Assembly: GCA_963681505.1 (NCBI GenBank)
Contig: OY811973.1
Location: 766,694 to 830,693, forward strand
Reading direction: 5' to 3'
Source: Eunapius fragilis
Taxonomy: Eukaryota > Porifera > Demospongiae > Spongillida > Spongillidae
DNA: 64,000 nucleotides
The notes below the pieces were generated by a model. That model made no database searches. It saw only the letters and a program-made list of their open reading frames with translations, and was not told the origin of the DNA. Positions 12,201 through 29,275 of the stretch are shown in pieces (positions within the stretch are counted from its first letter, which is position 1; the number at the start of each line of letters is the position of its first letter). The position numbers and the translations under genes are program-made.

Positions 12201-13305
12201 CACAAGAGGAGACTGTTCTGTGCAGAGTGTGAGCTGATCCAACCTAGAGAGGAAGCAGTAAGTGTGTGCTGTGTGTGTGATGATAAAATAACTTTTGTGT
12301 GTCAGGCCAAGGCTGGTGGTCTGGATAAAAATGCTGAGTCATTTGGTGTTCGTGTTAAGGGATTCTGGGACCTCCCCAAGACCAAGTGGGTAGGTGGTGT
12401 ATTGCTGGACAGAGATGGAGTAAGTTATCCTTCCTTTGGAGATCTTGGAAGAGTTTGCACCAACCCTGGCTCATGGAACAGATGGTCTTATCTTCCAACC
12501 GGCAACTGATGTAAGTAAACATGGCATAGATGGGGAGGAGGAGTTGTGAGAAAGTATCCAGCTCAAAATCAAGTGCTTCCTTCTCTCTTTCTCTGTAGTA
12601 CTATGAACCTGGGCAGTGTAAATCTCTTCTGAAGTGGAAGCTTCCAGAAATCAACACTGTGGACTTCCTACTGAAGATAACCATAGAGAAGAGAGAAGGG
12701 TACTCAGTTGACACATTGGCCAATCCATGCACTGCACTTAACCCCATACATTACTTAACCCCATTCCTAACACTTTGTATTTAATCACTTAACCCTCATA
12801 TAATACAGAATGTTGCAAGAGAAATTTGGTCGCCTCTATGTTGGTACTCCACTTGTACACTTTGGTTCAATTGATCTCAAGGTGAGGGAGGAAGACATGT
12901 CATGTGACTCCCTTATGTGGATGTGTGTGTACCACTGGAACAGAGTAACAAAGAAGTACTCAAACACCATGAGCGGATCATTGAATGTGCGTGGGACCCC
13001 AAAGTAGGGTGGAAGTTTGAGAGGGTTAGTGAGGACAAGAGCTTTCCAAACAGCTACACCACAGCCACCAGTGAGTTGAGATGGTGTCTGCTGACATGTG
13101 GTAGACATGCACTTGTGCAGGTGTGTGTAACACCATCAAACAGCCAGTGACCAAGGAATGGCTGTATGAGGTGATAGAGAAGTACAGATGGAGGCCACCT
13201 GTGGCTCCCCCACAGCACATAAGACCTCATGAGGAGGTGGCCATTGATGGACCTAATGATGGTACATTGATGCCACCACCAAAGAAAGTCCCCAGACCTT
13301 TGTAA
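6256..13305 (+). CDS. RNGTT: mRNA-capping enzyme (bifunctional triphosphatase/guanylyltransferase), copy 2, intact
   Basis: This nuclear enzyme removes the gamma phosphate of nascent mRNA and adds GMP. Exons: 6256-6319, 6374-6587, 9276-9364, 9506-9581, 9638-9668, 9885-10049, 10143-10243, 11613-11714, 11858-11993, 12046-12117, 12174-12257, 12306-12389, 12442-12510, 12599-12699, 12809-12881, 12944-13070 and 13121-13305. Together they give 1773 nt, 590 residues, close to the usual animal length (about 597). The N-terminal phosphatase domain has [10 protein letters not shown] with catalytic Cys126. The guanylyltransferase domain has WKADGTR (catalytic Lys276), [17 protein letters not shown] and [14 protein letters not shown]. 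The C-terminus ends in a proline-rich [10 protein letters not shown]. Intron 1 is only 54 bp and open. Intron 5 appears to use a GC donor (AAG|GCAGGT); a GT donor plus the next AG would drop three residues (RPP). Introns 2 and 7 are swollen by foldback elements and a satellite. All splice junctions needed are present. Confidence 0.93.
6876..6936. repeat. Short hairpin-forming inverted repeat
   Basis: AAAGTGCCAGTGG on the left is matched by CCACTGGCACTTT on the right, with an inner stem ATTCTAAGTGC/GCACTTAGAAT. It lies in intron 2 of copy 2 and may be a very small foldback MITE. Confidence 0.75.
7398..7860. mobile_element. 463-bp foldback (palindromic) element
   Basis: Two arms of about 225 bp are inverted copies of each other. 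TGTCTATTGTCCTGAG opens the left arm and CTCAGGACAATAGACA closes the right one. GGATCGGGCCGAGATAAACA and its complement lie inside, and the centre is near 7629. TTAA is present just outside both ends, which would fit a TTAA target duplication. There is no transposase, so it is non-autonomous. It sits in intron 2 of capping copy 2 and is absent from copies 1, 3 and 4. Confidence 0.8.
8262..8605. repeat. Two short tandem repeats in intron 2 of copy 2
   Basis: A 65-bp unit occurs twice (about 8262-8391; contains CATCAGCAGCCCATGTAGCC). It is followed by four copies of a 35-bp unit (about 8473-8605; contains CCTTGACCCTCTGGGCCATC). Neither codes for anything I recognise. Confidence 0.75.
10481..11515. 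repeat. 24-bp satellite array in intron 7 of copy 2
   Basis: About 43 units of the same 24-bp satellite as in copy 1, at the homologous intron position. A variant unit with GGCACCCATGCTTAGG occurs near 10893 and again near 11253, which indicates an internal duplication of about 360 bp within the array. Copy 4 lacks the array and copy 3 has other DNA there. Confidence 0.95.
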
Positions 13306-13960
13306 CAATTTAACCTCTGACTTTGTATGCACTAGTACCCAGACCTTCATAAGTCTATACTTTGTAGGCCCTAGTACCCAGACCCTCATAAGTCTATGGA
13401 CCTTCATTCTATTTGAGTTGATAAACACTTATTGTATAATGAGTGTGATTGATGGGCTTACTTAATTACATTCATATCGTCATGGTTGCCATCATAACTT
13501 GGTTTGCCTCCTCTGGGATGTGCTAATCCTCACCTCTACATGTGAGAAAGGTCTTTTAATGGCTAACTATTAATACTACTGTAGGAACTATTAGTTATGG
13601 CAATTGATACTTATAGTAGGGTGCATTTAATTACCTTACTGCTGTATATTTGTGTATTTTAATAAGGTGGATTATTATTTCTTAATCCTGCAAGGGTAAA
13701 AAAAAATTTTTTTCTGTTAAAAAATATCTATTTTAGGGCTACCTATTAATACTACTGTAGGGCTAACTATTAATACTAATGTAAGGCTAACCATTAAGGC
13801 TAACTATTTTTGGAACACTAATTTTTTAACACCCACTTCCTCCTCATTGTTAGGGATGTTAGGAGGTAAATGGAGTCATGTTCCTAACCATGCTATGTAC
13901 CATGCTATGTACGACTGCTACCAAATACATCACTCCTAAATTTGTACTATTCCAAAATTA
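13306..13960. other. 3' flank of capping copy 2
   Basis: After the stop codon there is a short duplication (CCCTAGTACCCAGACC repeated near 13330 and 13368), then AT-rich sequence with repeated TAACTATTAA. The block is shared with copy 3 and with the truncated copy 1 unit. No gene is visible. Confidence 0.6.
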
Positions 13961-14535
13961 TTGGCCCTACAGTAGTACCATCAGTGTGATTGGCCCTACA
14001 GTAGTACCATCAGTGTGATTGGTCCTACAGTAGTACCATCAGTGTGATTGGCCCTACAGTAGTACCATCAGTGTGATTGGTCCTACAGTAGTACCATCAG
14101 TGTGGTTGGCCCTACAGTAGTACCATCAGTGTGATTGGCCCTACAGTAGTACCATCAGTGTGATTGGCCCTACAGTAGTACCATCAGTGTGATTGGTCCT
14201 ACAGTAGTACCATCAGTGTGGTTGGCCCTACAGTAGTACCATCAGTGTGATTGGCCCTACAGTAGTACCATCAGTGTGATTGGCCCTACAGTAGTACCAT
14301 CAGTGTGATTGGCCCCACAGTAGTACCATCTGTGTGATTGGCCCTACAGTAGTACCATCAGTGTGATTGGTTCTACAGTAGTACCATCAGTGTGATTGGC
14401 CCTACAGTAGTACCATCAGTGTGATTGGCCCTACAGTAGTACCATCAGTGTGATTGGTTCTACAGTAGTACCATCAGTGTGATTGGCCCTACAGTAGTAC
14501 CATCAGTGTGATTGGCCCTACAGTAATACCATCTA
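13961..14535. repeat. 29-bp satellite downstream of copy 2
   Basis: About 20 tandem 29-bp units containing CCTACAGTAGTACCATCAGT, with C/T and CAG/CTG variants. A longer array of the same satellite follows copy 3. None follows copy 4. Confidence 0.95.
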
Positions 14536-14668
14536 TGCATATGTGTGTGCTGTACAAGGACATAAAACCCTAGGAGGGCAACAAGGTTCCTCTGGGACTC
14601 TATAGAGGCAATAATCTGGTGGACTTTCCAAACTGTCAGACTATGTGGAGACTTCAAGACATAGCTCA

Positions 14669-14762
14669 GAATGGTAGTCGCCATCGAAAATGATCTTGAA
14701 ATTATCGAATATTTAACGAACAAGTAATTTAGCTCGCTTGTATGAATTAATAGCAATTTATG
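14669..14762 (+). pseudogene. Promoter-like relic of a capping-enzyme unit
   Basis: GTAGTCGCCATCGAAAATG, ATTATCGAATATTTAACG and AACAAGTAATTTAGC match the 5' flank of capping copies 1 and 2, but no exon 1 follows. It probably marks the start of a deleted unit between copies 2 and 3. The fragment at 17548-17692 may belong to it. Confidence 0.5.
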
Positions 14763-15001
14763 TAAATTGTATGAATACATCAACAGTGGCCCACATTCAA
14801 ATTAAATGTCGCCTTTATAATGAATTGCTCCCCTCACACACATACGCGCGCTCACACACATACTCAAAAGGTGTAGTATTGAGATTCGAGAAGTGCATGC
14901 ATTACTAGGCCTGAGCGCATTCAAGCAGGGATGACTATATAATTCTTTAACTAACTTTTTGTTTATTTATTAAAGTGAATAGTTAATACAGGAGTATATA
15001 G

Positions 15002-15560
15002 TTAATTCGCAATACTTCTGGTGAGGATGGCAATAGCATTTGCTCTCACTAGATGGAGGTTGAGCCTGCCATAGATATCAGCAAGTACAGCTGACTTGGG
15101 CCTGCATGTGAGGGTAGCAAGACCAGATGCCAGCGGAGAGAAGGCTTCAATAGCTTCATGTCCCCCAAGCATCATAGGTCTCTGTTACTATGGGAACACA
15201 TAACCAGTCACGTTCTCCAAATTTGGCATCACTGGCCCTGTCCTTTCTGCCTTCAGTGGCTGGGGCAGCTGATCCTGCAGACACTCCCACTTCCATTAGC
15301 GTATGTGTGTTAAGCGGAAAGGTTACAGGAATATCGAAGGCAGCTGTCTTGCCTGTAGCCCAGTTTGTCAACAGAAGGTCAATGGGATGGGTGTGGCTAT
15401 GTACAGCCTTGAGGTCATTACCAGCTTCCACTTGGATGCCAAGATGGGCCCGGTGGCATGTTTCAGCCAGAACATCACGAAGGGTGTTGTGTCGTACCAC
15501 CACATCACCTCCACGCTTTACAAGTGATGGCGTGATGTCCCAGAGGGCCAAGGGCACTGC
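15002..15560 (-). pseudogene. Retroelement polyprotein C-terminal fragment, frameshifted
   Basis: Minus-strand reading gives ITPSLVKRGGDVVVRHNTL, then PIDLLLTNWATGKTAAFDI, CVPIVTETYDAWG and finally YGRLNLHLVRANAIAIL. It resembles the C-terminal nuclease-like region of retroelement polyproteins found in marine invertebrates. An extra G in a GGGGG run near 15170 shifts the frame. Joining the frames is only a description of homology. No reverse transcriptase is adjacent. It is a different family from the fragment at 5369-5858. Confidence 0.6.
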
Positions 15561-15600
15561 CAATTTGATTGTTTTTTTACATAATATGACACAAGGGCCT

Positions 15601-15776
15601 AGCAGTAATGGGGTGGACCCAGCAGTAATGGGGTGGACCCAGCAGTAATGGGGTGGACCCAGCAGTAATGGGGTGGACCCAGCAGTAATGGGGTGGACCC
15701 AGCAGTAATGGGGTGGACCCAGCAGTAATGGGGTGGACCCAGCAGTAATGGGGTGGACCCAGCAGTAATGGGCTGG
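15601..15776. repeat. 20-bp tandem repeat
   Basis: About nine near-perfect copies of AGCAGTAATGGGGTGGACCC. The repeat gives spurious ORFs with ITAGSTPLLLGP-like text on the minus strand. Confidence 0.95.
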
Positions 15777-16881
15777 ACAGATTCTGTTCTCTGCATGGCC
15801 ATAGTCACTTTCGGAGTGAAGGGGGGGGGGGGGCTTATAAATATTCATGAAAAATAATCATGCCCAGTTGGGGCATGATAGTGGAGTATGGAAGCTGGGT
15901 TCAAGCTGATAGTCGTGTTACTTGATGATAAATGACTGGCACTACTGATAGTCACTCCACACCACAAGACTCAGTGCTGGTGCATAATTGGGACATGACT
16001 GGAAGCTGGATTCGTACTCGTACTTAGGCTGCTTGCCTGATGGTAGATGACTGGAAGTTAGCCTCTGCTTCAGGAGAGATGGTGCCTAGATGCGGCATAC
16101 AGTGTAGAATTGTCTGATGTTCCAAATTATGACCTTTCCGAAGGCTGCTTTGTGATGTACTTCGACGGTTGGCCTAATATCGTACCCGCTATGTCACAGA
16201 GCTGTATTACAGTGGAAAACACCACACTTGCTCTAATAATCTTTTTTCTGCTGTGATCATCTTTACTTGATTTACTTCAATAACAAATGGACAATGCACA
16301 AGTATGATTCAATATATACTGAAAGTAAAAATGCAACACGTTACTATTTATTTTTGTTATTAACGATTGTAGTGACCCCAGTACAAAGAATGTTGTAAAG
16401 TCTGACCTCGTTAAGAGCGCTTGCACTCGTTAGTAGCGCATTCCCTCGTTAAATTATATTCATGGTTGATGCGGGTACCACACGTCTACAATGTGCAATC
16501 TATGCCCTAAGTATGGTAGTAGTGCAGGGAACAAACGTGGCGCTACTAACGAGGACTGTAAGCAAATTCCTAAATGAAAATTAATAATGTAATTCGTGAC
16601 CGATGCTCTGATACAGTTACGAGAAGACCCTGGCTGGTGCATCAAACACGCGACCGAGAGAATGCGGTACCACAGTGGTCTCAGTCATTGTCTTTTTTTA
16701 AAAACACTATAACACTATAATCGGGGGAAAATTTTAATACTCCAGATTTGTCCAGATTCTGACTTGAAAACATGTTTACCAGCTGTACTGATGATGATGT
16801 GAAAAAGCAGATCCTACACTCATTTTCAACACTGCCCAATGACGACAGGCGTTAAAACAGTATTGCATTTCCTCATGTTGC

Positions 16882-16918
<37 letters not shown>

Positions 16919-17445
16919 CCTCCTCCGGGACCCTGGATTTGCCAGTTTCCCTACAGTGCCACATCTGTACCGCGGATATGTCTTATCATACATACTATCT
17001 AAGGTTATGACTTAGCCCATAGATATTTGAGTAGAAAGAGTGAACTCGATTAACACTGCTTTACGCGCAGGACACCTCCATGTTCCTCGTACCCAGACCG
17101 CTTTCATATCTCCTCACCCAGCTAAACAAATAAATGACAATTACATTACTGCCAGTCGAATCTTCACTGGGAGACACTTTGGTCGATGATTTGTTGGACA
17201 CTGCGGTCGAAACTTATGGTCGGCCCTGTTATACATTTCTCAGTGGTGAATCAGACATAGATATGGTAAAAATGATTATTTAATCCTTGTAGACAATATT
17301 ATGGTAACACAACGAACCCATGCAAAGAGATCGGGAGCTTGTGGAAATGGTTTTCAACATGTACAGCCTTCATAGTACAAATCTCTGGTAGTATTAAGCT
17401 TACGGCATCATTAAAATTGATCACCCTTTTGAATTAGAGCAGACT
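15777..17445. other. Spacer without recognisable gene
   Basis: Both strands lack a convincing coding segment. A poly-C run of about 40 bp at 16877-16917 (with one G near its end) is the only striking feature. Confidence 0.5.
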
Positions 17446-17512
17446 CAGGCCCGTAACCAGAGGGGGTTCGTAACCAAGGAAACCCGTACGAACCTCCTCT
17501 GGCTACGGCCTG
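17446..17512. mobile_element. Very short foldback MITE-like element
   Basis: CAGGCCCGTAACCAGAGG on the left pairs with CCTCTGGCTACGGCCTG on the right around a short spacer. The CAGG...CCTG ends suggest a DNA-transposon terminal repeat. No certain target duplication is seen. Confidence 0.55.
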
Positions 17513-17547
17513 GAGCTTAATTACTTTACTACCATACGTAGAATTTG

Positions 17548-17692
17548 GTATCTACAAACAGGATTATCTGGATGAGCTGGCACGTCGCTACAATGAGGGG
17601 AGCAGGGGAATGTTTGAAACCCCCCCACGCCCAGAGTGGTGTGACGAGGATGAGGATGGGGAGGAGGTGTCACGGAGAAGAACAATAAGGTA
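17548..17692 (+). pseudogene. RNGTT: Isolated capping-enzyme exon-6 fragment
   Basis: Starts with GTATCTACAAACAGG and encodes [17 protein letters not shown] and [20 protein letters not shown], the linker after the triphosphatase domain. A short deletion before the donor changes the last residues and leads into TAG. The neighbouring exons are absent. It is a remnant of a further tandem unit between copies 2 and 3. Confidence 0.85.
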
Positions 17693-18346
17693 GTTTAATC
17701 GGTTAGTTAACGGCGATGTCAAAAAACGTAAAATTAGCCAGACTGGCAGACTCTCCAACCTTAATGCCTCCAACACACCTCACCGTACGTAAAACTTTGT
17801 GCTGCATCTGGCCGTGCTACTTATTTATAAACTAAAAGAAAGGGAAGCTTAGGGGAGCTTTATCTATCGGTTAGTTAAATATTGTAAGCCCGCCAAATTC
17901 TGTATCTTGGGTTCTAAAAGGGCTATAACATGGCGATACGCGATAAGTTTGCCCGGCTAATTACGCATTTTGTGCTATCGTATTCTTCCTTTGTACTAAG
18001 CTCTCGACTTCCTTCTCAAGAGGGACGAGGCGTCACATCATCGAATTAGCACCGTCGCGGAGTCCAATGGCTCAGAACTTCGATGGGCTGGGAACGAGTA
18101 ACTGAAGATTGCGTAACGTACGTTACTAAAGCATCGTACAAAACGCTAGCCCAATTAGGGTTAGTGTTAGGGTTAGCTTATCTCGTATATTTATAGCGAC
18201 ACGCGCGTGACATCATACGCAACCCCCCCTCTTTAAAAAATCCTTGTTTTATTCCTTTTATTTTTACACCACCTTTGCCTTCAATGCCCATGTACTTTCT
18301 CGCTCGTTAGAAATTTTTAAATCGTTACTTCTGACATTCGTTGTTG
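17693..18346. other. Spacer upstream of copy 3
   Basis: No gene seen. A short vertebrate-type telomere-like stretch (TTAGGGTTAGTGTTAGGGTTAG, 18153-18174) is present. The segment 18245-18300 contains TTTACACCACCTTTGCCT, also found in intron 5 of copy 2 and near 42718. The conserved promoter block of copies 1 and 2 is missing before copy 3. Confidence 0.5.
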
Positions 18347-24636
<6,290 letters not shown>

Positions 24637-25088
24637 AAACTTAACCTCTGACTTTGTAGGCCCTAGTACCCAGACCCTCATAAGTCTGTACTTTGTAGGC
24701 CCTAGTACCCAGACCATAAGTCTATGGCCCTTCATTCTATTCAAGTTGATAAACAGGTATTATATTGTATTATGTGATTGTTGGGCTTACGACTGAAGAT
24801 TTAATTACATTCATATTGTAATGGTTGCCACCTCTATATTAATGGCTAACTATTAAGGCTAACTATTAATCCTGCTTTAGGGCTAACTTTTATTATTAAT
24901 TTAAGTCTAACTATTAATATTAATGTAAGGCTTTTTTTTTTGGAACACTAATTTTTTAACCCATATCCTGCTCATTGTTAGGGATGTTAGAAGGTAAATG
25001 GAGTTATGTTCCAAAACATGCTATGTACCATGCTATGTATGATTGCTACCAAATACATCACTCCTAAATTTGTACTATTCCAAAATTA

Positions 25089-27346
25089 TTGGCCCTACAG
25101 TAGTACCATCAGTGTGATTGGTCCTACAGTAGTACCATCAGTGTGATTGGTCCCACAGTAGTACCATCAGTGTGATGGCCCTACAGTAGTACCATCAGTG
25201 TGATTGGCCCCACATTAGTACCATCTGTGTGATTGGCCCCACAGTAGTACCATCAGTGTGATTGGTCCTACAGTAGTACCATCAGTGTGATTGGCCCTGC
25301 AGTAGTACCATCAGTGTGATTGGCCCCACAGTAGTACCATCAGTGTGATTGGCCCTACAGTAGTACCATCAGTGTGATTGGCCCCACAGTAGTACCATCT
25401 GTGTGATTGGCCCCACAGTAGTACCATCAGTGTGATTGGTCCTACAGTAGTACCATCAGTGTGATTGGCCCTACAGTAGTACCATCAGTGTGATTGGCCC
25501 TACAGTAGTACCATCTGTGTGATTGGCCCCACAGTAGTACCATCTGTGTGATTGGCCCCACAGTAGTACCATCAGTGTGATTGGCCCTACAGTAGTACCA
25601 TCAGTGTGATTGGCCCTACAGTAGTACCATCAGTGTGATTGGCCCCACAGTAGTACCATCAGTGTGATTGGCCCTACAGTAGTACCATCTGTGTGATTGG
25701 CCCCACAGTAGTACCATCTGTGTGATTGGCCCCACAGTAGTACCATCAGTGTGATTGGTCCTACAGTAGTACCATCAGTGTGATTGGCCCTACAGTAGTA
25801 CCATCAGTGTGATTGGTCCTACAGTAGTACCATCAGTGTGATTGGCCCTACAGTAGTACCATCTGTGTGATTGGCCCCACAGTAGTACCATCTGTGTGAT
25901 TGGCCCTACAGTAGTACCATCTGTGTGATTGGCCCCACAGTAGTACCATCAGTGTGATTGGCCCCACAGTAGTACCATCTGTGTGATTGGCCCCACAGTA
26001 GTACCATCAGTGTGATTGGCCCTACAGTAGTACCATCAGTGTGATTGGCCCTACAGTAGTACCATCAGTGTGATTGGCCCCACAGTAGTACCATCAGTGT
26101 GATTGGCCCTACAGTAGTACCATCAGTGTGATTGGCCCCACAGTAGTACCATCTGTGTGATTGGCCCCACAGTAGTACCATCAGTGTGATTGGTCCTACA
26201 GTAGTACCATCAGTGTGATTGGCCCTACAGTAGTACCATCAGTGTGATTGGCCCTACAGTAGTACCATCTGTGTGATTGGCCCCACAGTAGTACCATCTG
26301 TGTGATTGGCCCCACAGTAGTACCATCAGTGTGATTGGCCCTACAGTAGTACCATCAGTGTGATTGGCCCTACAGTAGTACCATCAGTGTGATTGGCCCC
26401 ACAGTAGTACCATCAGTGTGATTGGCCCCACAGTAGTACCATCAGTGTGATTGGCCCTACAGTAGTACCATCAGTGTGATTGGCCCTACAGTAGTACCAT
26501 CAGTGTGATTGGCCCTACAGTAGTACCATCAGTGTGATTGGTCCTACAGTAGTACCATCAGTGTGATTGGCCCCGCAGTAGTACCATCAGTGTGATTGGC
26601 CCCACAGTAGTACCATCAGTGTGATTGGCCCTACAGTAGTACCATCAGTGTGATTGGCCCCACAGTAGTACCATCAGTGTGATTGGCCCCACAGTAGTAC
26701 CATCAGTGTGATTGGCCCTACAGTAGTACCATCTGTGTGATTGGCCCTACAGTAGTACCATCAGTGTGATTGGCCCTACAGTAGTACCATCAGTGTGATT
26801 GGCCCTACAGTAGTACCATCAGTGTGATTGGTCCCGCAGTAGTACCATCAGTGTGATTGGTCCCACAGTCGTACCATCAGTGTGATTGGTCCTACAGTAG
26901 TACCATCAGTGTGATTGGTCCCGCAGTAGTACCATCAGTGTGATTGGCCCCGCAGTAGTACCATCAGTGTGATTGGCCCTACAGTAGTACCATCAGTGTG
27001 ATTGGCCCCACAGTAGTACCATCAGTGTGATTGGCCCCGCAGTAGTACCATCAGTGTGATTGGCCCCGCAGTAGTACCATCAGTGTGATTGGCCCTACAG
27101 TAGTACCATCAGTGTGATTGGCCCCACAGTAGTACCATCAGTGTGATTGGCCCTGCAGTAGTACCATCAGTGTGATTGGCCCCGCAGTAGTACCATCAGT
27201 GTGATTGGTCCTACAGTAGTACCATCAGTGTGATTGGCCCCACAGTAGTACCATCAGTGTGATTGGCCCCACAGTAGTACCATCAGTGTGATTGGTCCTA
27301 CAGTAGTACCATCAGTGTGATTGGCCCCACAGTAGTACCATCTGTG
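25089..27346. repeat. 29-bp satellite downstream of copy 3
   Basis: About 78 units of the same 29-bp satellite as at 13961-14535. Variant positions (CCCTACAG/CCCCACAG/CCCGCAG, CATCAG/CATCTG) recur in blocks, which suggests higher-order duplication. The preceding 24637-25088 is the shared 3' flank of the capping unit. Confidence 0.95.
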
Positions 27347-27690
27347 CATATGTGTGTGTATGTGTGTATGTGTGTGTATGTATGTGTGTATGTGTATATG
27401 TGTGTATGTGTGTATGTGTATATGTGTGTATGTGTGTATGTGTGTATGTATGTATGTGTATATGTGTGTATGTGTGTATGTGTGTATGTATGTATGTGTG
27501 TATGTGTGCATGTATGTATGTATGTATGTATGTATGTATGTATGCATGCATGCATGCATGCATGCATGTATGTATGTATGTATGTATGTATGTATGTATG
27601 TATGTATGTATGTATGTATGTATGTATGTATGTATGTATGTATGTATGTGTGTGTGTATGTGTATGTGTGTGTATGTGTATGTTTGTGTC
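27347..27690. repeat. TG/TATG microsatellite
   Basis: Mixed TGTG, TATG and CATG repeats continue from the end of the 29-bp satellite. A CATG-rich core lies at 27542-27568. Long MCVCVY and IHTYIH ORFs here are artefacts. Confidence 0.95.
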
Positions 27691-28431
27691 TCCCACACAT
27701 GTACTTGCACTCATTTTCCCTTTACCATCCATATTGTGTGATGGTGAAAGCTTATTGGTATGACTTCTATGAGGGTGATGATCATCACATAGGTGTGGGT
27801 GTGAGGGTGATGACATCACATAGGTGTGGGGGGCAGCAATGTTCCTTAGGGACCCTAGTGGGGGAACAAGGAGTGGGGGGCAAAAAGGTTCCTTAGGACC
27901 CTAGTGGGGGAACAAGGTTCCTCTGGGGGAGGGGGGGGGGGAGGGGAGGGGACAAGGTTCCTCTCAAAGACTGTCATTTGAACTTGGCAAGAGCAAAAGG
28001 AAAATAAATGAATGGAAGTGGGAGGAGAGGTGGGGGGGAGGGGGAGGGGAGGAGGGAGCAGGATGAGGAGGAGGAGGGGAAGAGGGGGAGGAGGAGTAGG
28101 ATGAGGAGGGGGAGTAGAAGGAGGAGGAGTAGGATGAGGAGGAGGTAACGATTCTAGCACAGCTATCAAATAGCTTAGGGGCAAATAGATTTGGAAAAGT
28201 GTGGATGGGAATAACATATAGCAGCATTAAGGTTTCAAAACAATTGGATGTGACAATGCAAGTTGTCCTGGATTTTGTATTTTACAGTGATTCTGGTGAG
28301 ATGAAGTACATGTTGCAGGGGTGGAATCGATACAGGATTTTTCAAAAGGGGGGGGTTGAGACCCGCGATACGAAAAGCGGGGGTGGGGGGGGGGGGGGGG
28401 GTGCTGTCCGCTTCAGGCCCGATACAAAAAG

Positions 28432-28465
<34 letters not shown>

Positions 28466-29167
28466 GAGGGGGGTGCTATCCGCTTCAGGCCCAATACCCG
28501 GGGGGGGGGGGGCTTCAGGCACAATACGAAAAGCGGAGGGGGGGGGGGCTGCTTAGCAGAAGAGGGGGAGGTACCTTATATGAAAGGGGGGGGAGGGTTG
28601 CAACCCCCAACCCCCCCCCCCCCCCCTGTATCCACCTCTGTGACCTCTGTGTTGAACTCCAGTGGAGATGGTTGGTGTGCTCCAATAGGAGTATGGTATA
28701 GGATTAATAATCTCACATCCCTACAGTACAGATGGCAAACATTACCCCCTGGGACAGTATATAAAAACCACACATGGACAGCTGCTGTTATATTATATCT
28801 CCAACCCCCTTCCTCAGTTTTTTATACCACCTCACATACTTGTATTTCCAAACACCCATGGACACCATATTTCCCCTGGACACCATGTATTGTCATTTGT
28901 AAAATAATGGAATAGTCCGATGTAATGTCTAGCCGACGTAATAAGTAAAACAGCGGGGTGGTCGCTGGAGGGTTGTCACAGACCTTCGCGGTTACAGTAC
29001 CATTATAAGCCTAGTTTTTCATTGGTAGAAAGAAATTGATAGGTTCACGTGTCGCAACATTGTCATGCCTCTAAGTGTATCGGCGTTTCGTTAAAAGACA
29101 CGTAAAATACTTTTCTCCATCTTATTTAGTGAACCTCGTAATTGAGCTTGCCATGTAAGCACTTGTG
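27691..29167. other. Spacer between copies 3 and 4
   Basis: Contains repeated GTTCCTTAGG and GGGGGAACAAGG words, purine-rich runs (28020-28145) and the G-rich element at 28316-28640. The stretch 29085-29167 resembles the upstream flank of copy 1. No gene is supported. The apparent 238-residue ORF is polyglycine from the G runs. Confidence 0.55.
28316..28640. mobile_element. G-rich MITE-like element
   Basis: Left end CAGGGGTGG with TACAGGATTTTTCAAAA, right end CCCTGTATCCACCTCTG. The ends are inverted relatives of the element at 20257-22267. Inside are several runs of 9-30 G or C. A clean target duplication is not obvious; TGTTG would fit only if the right end is placed at 28649. Confidence 0.5.
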
Positions 29168-29212
29168 GTCGCCATCGAAAACTATCGATTATTTAGAATA
29201 AACAAAAATACG
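29168..29212 (+). promoter_or_regulatory. Promoter-proximal block of capping-enzyme copy 4
   Basis: GGTCGCCATCGAAAACTATC followed by GATTATTTAGAATAAAC is shared with copies 1 and 2. The block then diverges, so copy 4 has its own last 60 bp before the ATG. The promoter role is inferred. Confidence 0.4.
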
Positions 29213-29275
29213 TGCTTGTGTACATGACGTATTAATGTACATATTCACCAGCTCGAGCTCTTCTATCGTCCGTTG

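Noticed and set aside
13961..14535. Possible CRISPR-like direct repeats
   Set aside because: Units are contiguous with no unique spacers, in a eukaryotic setting. It is a satellite.
18153..18174. Telomere-like TTAGGG words
   Set aside because: Only two full TTAGGG words in an irregular context; too short to call an interstitial telomere.
28199..28915. 238-residue glycine-rich ORF
   Set aside because: Produced by poly-G runs in a MITE-like element; no conserved domain.
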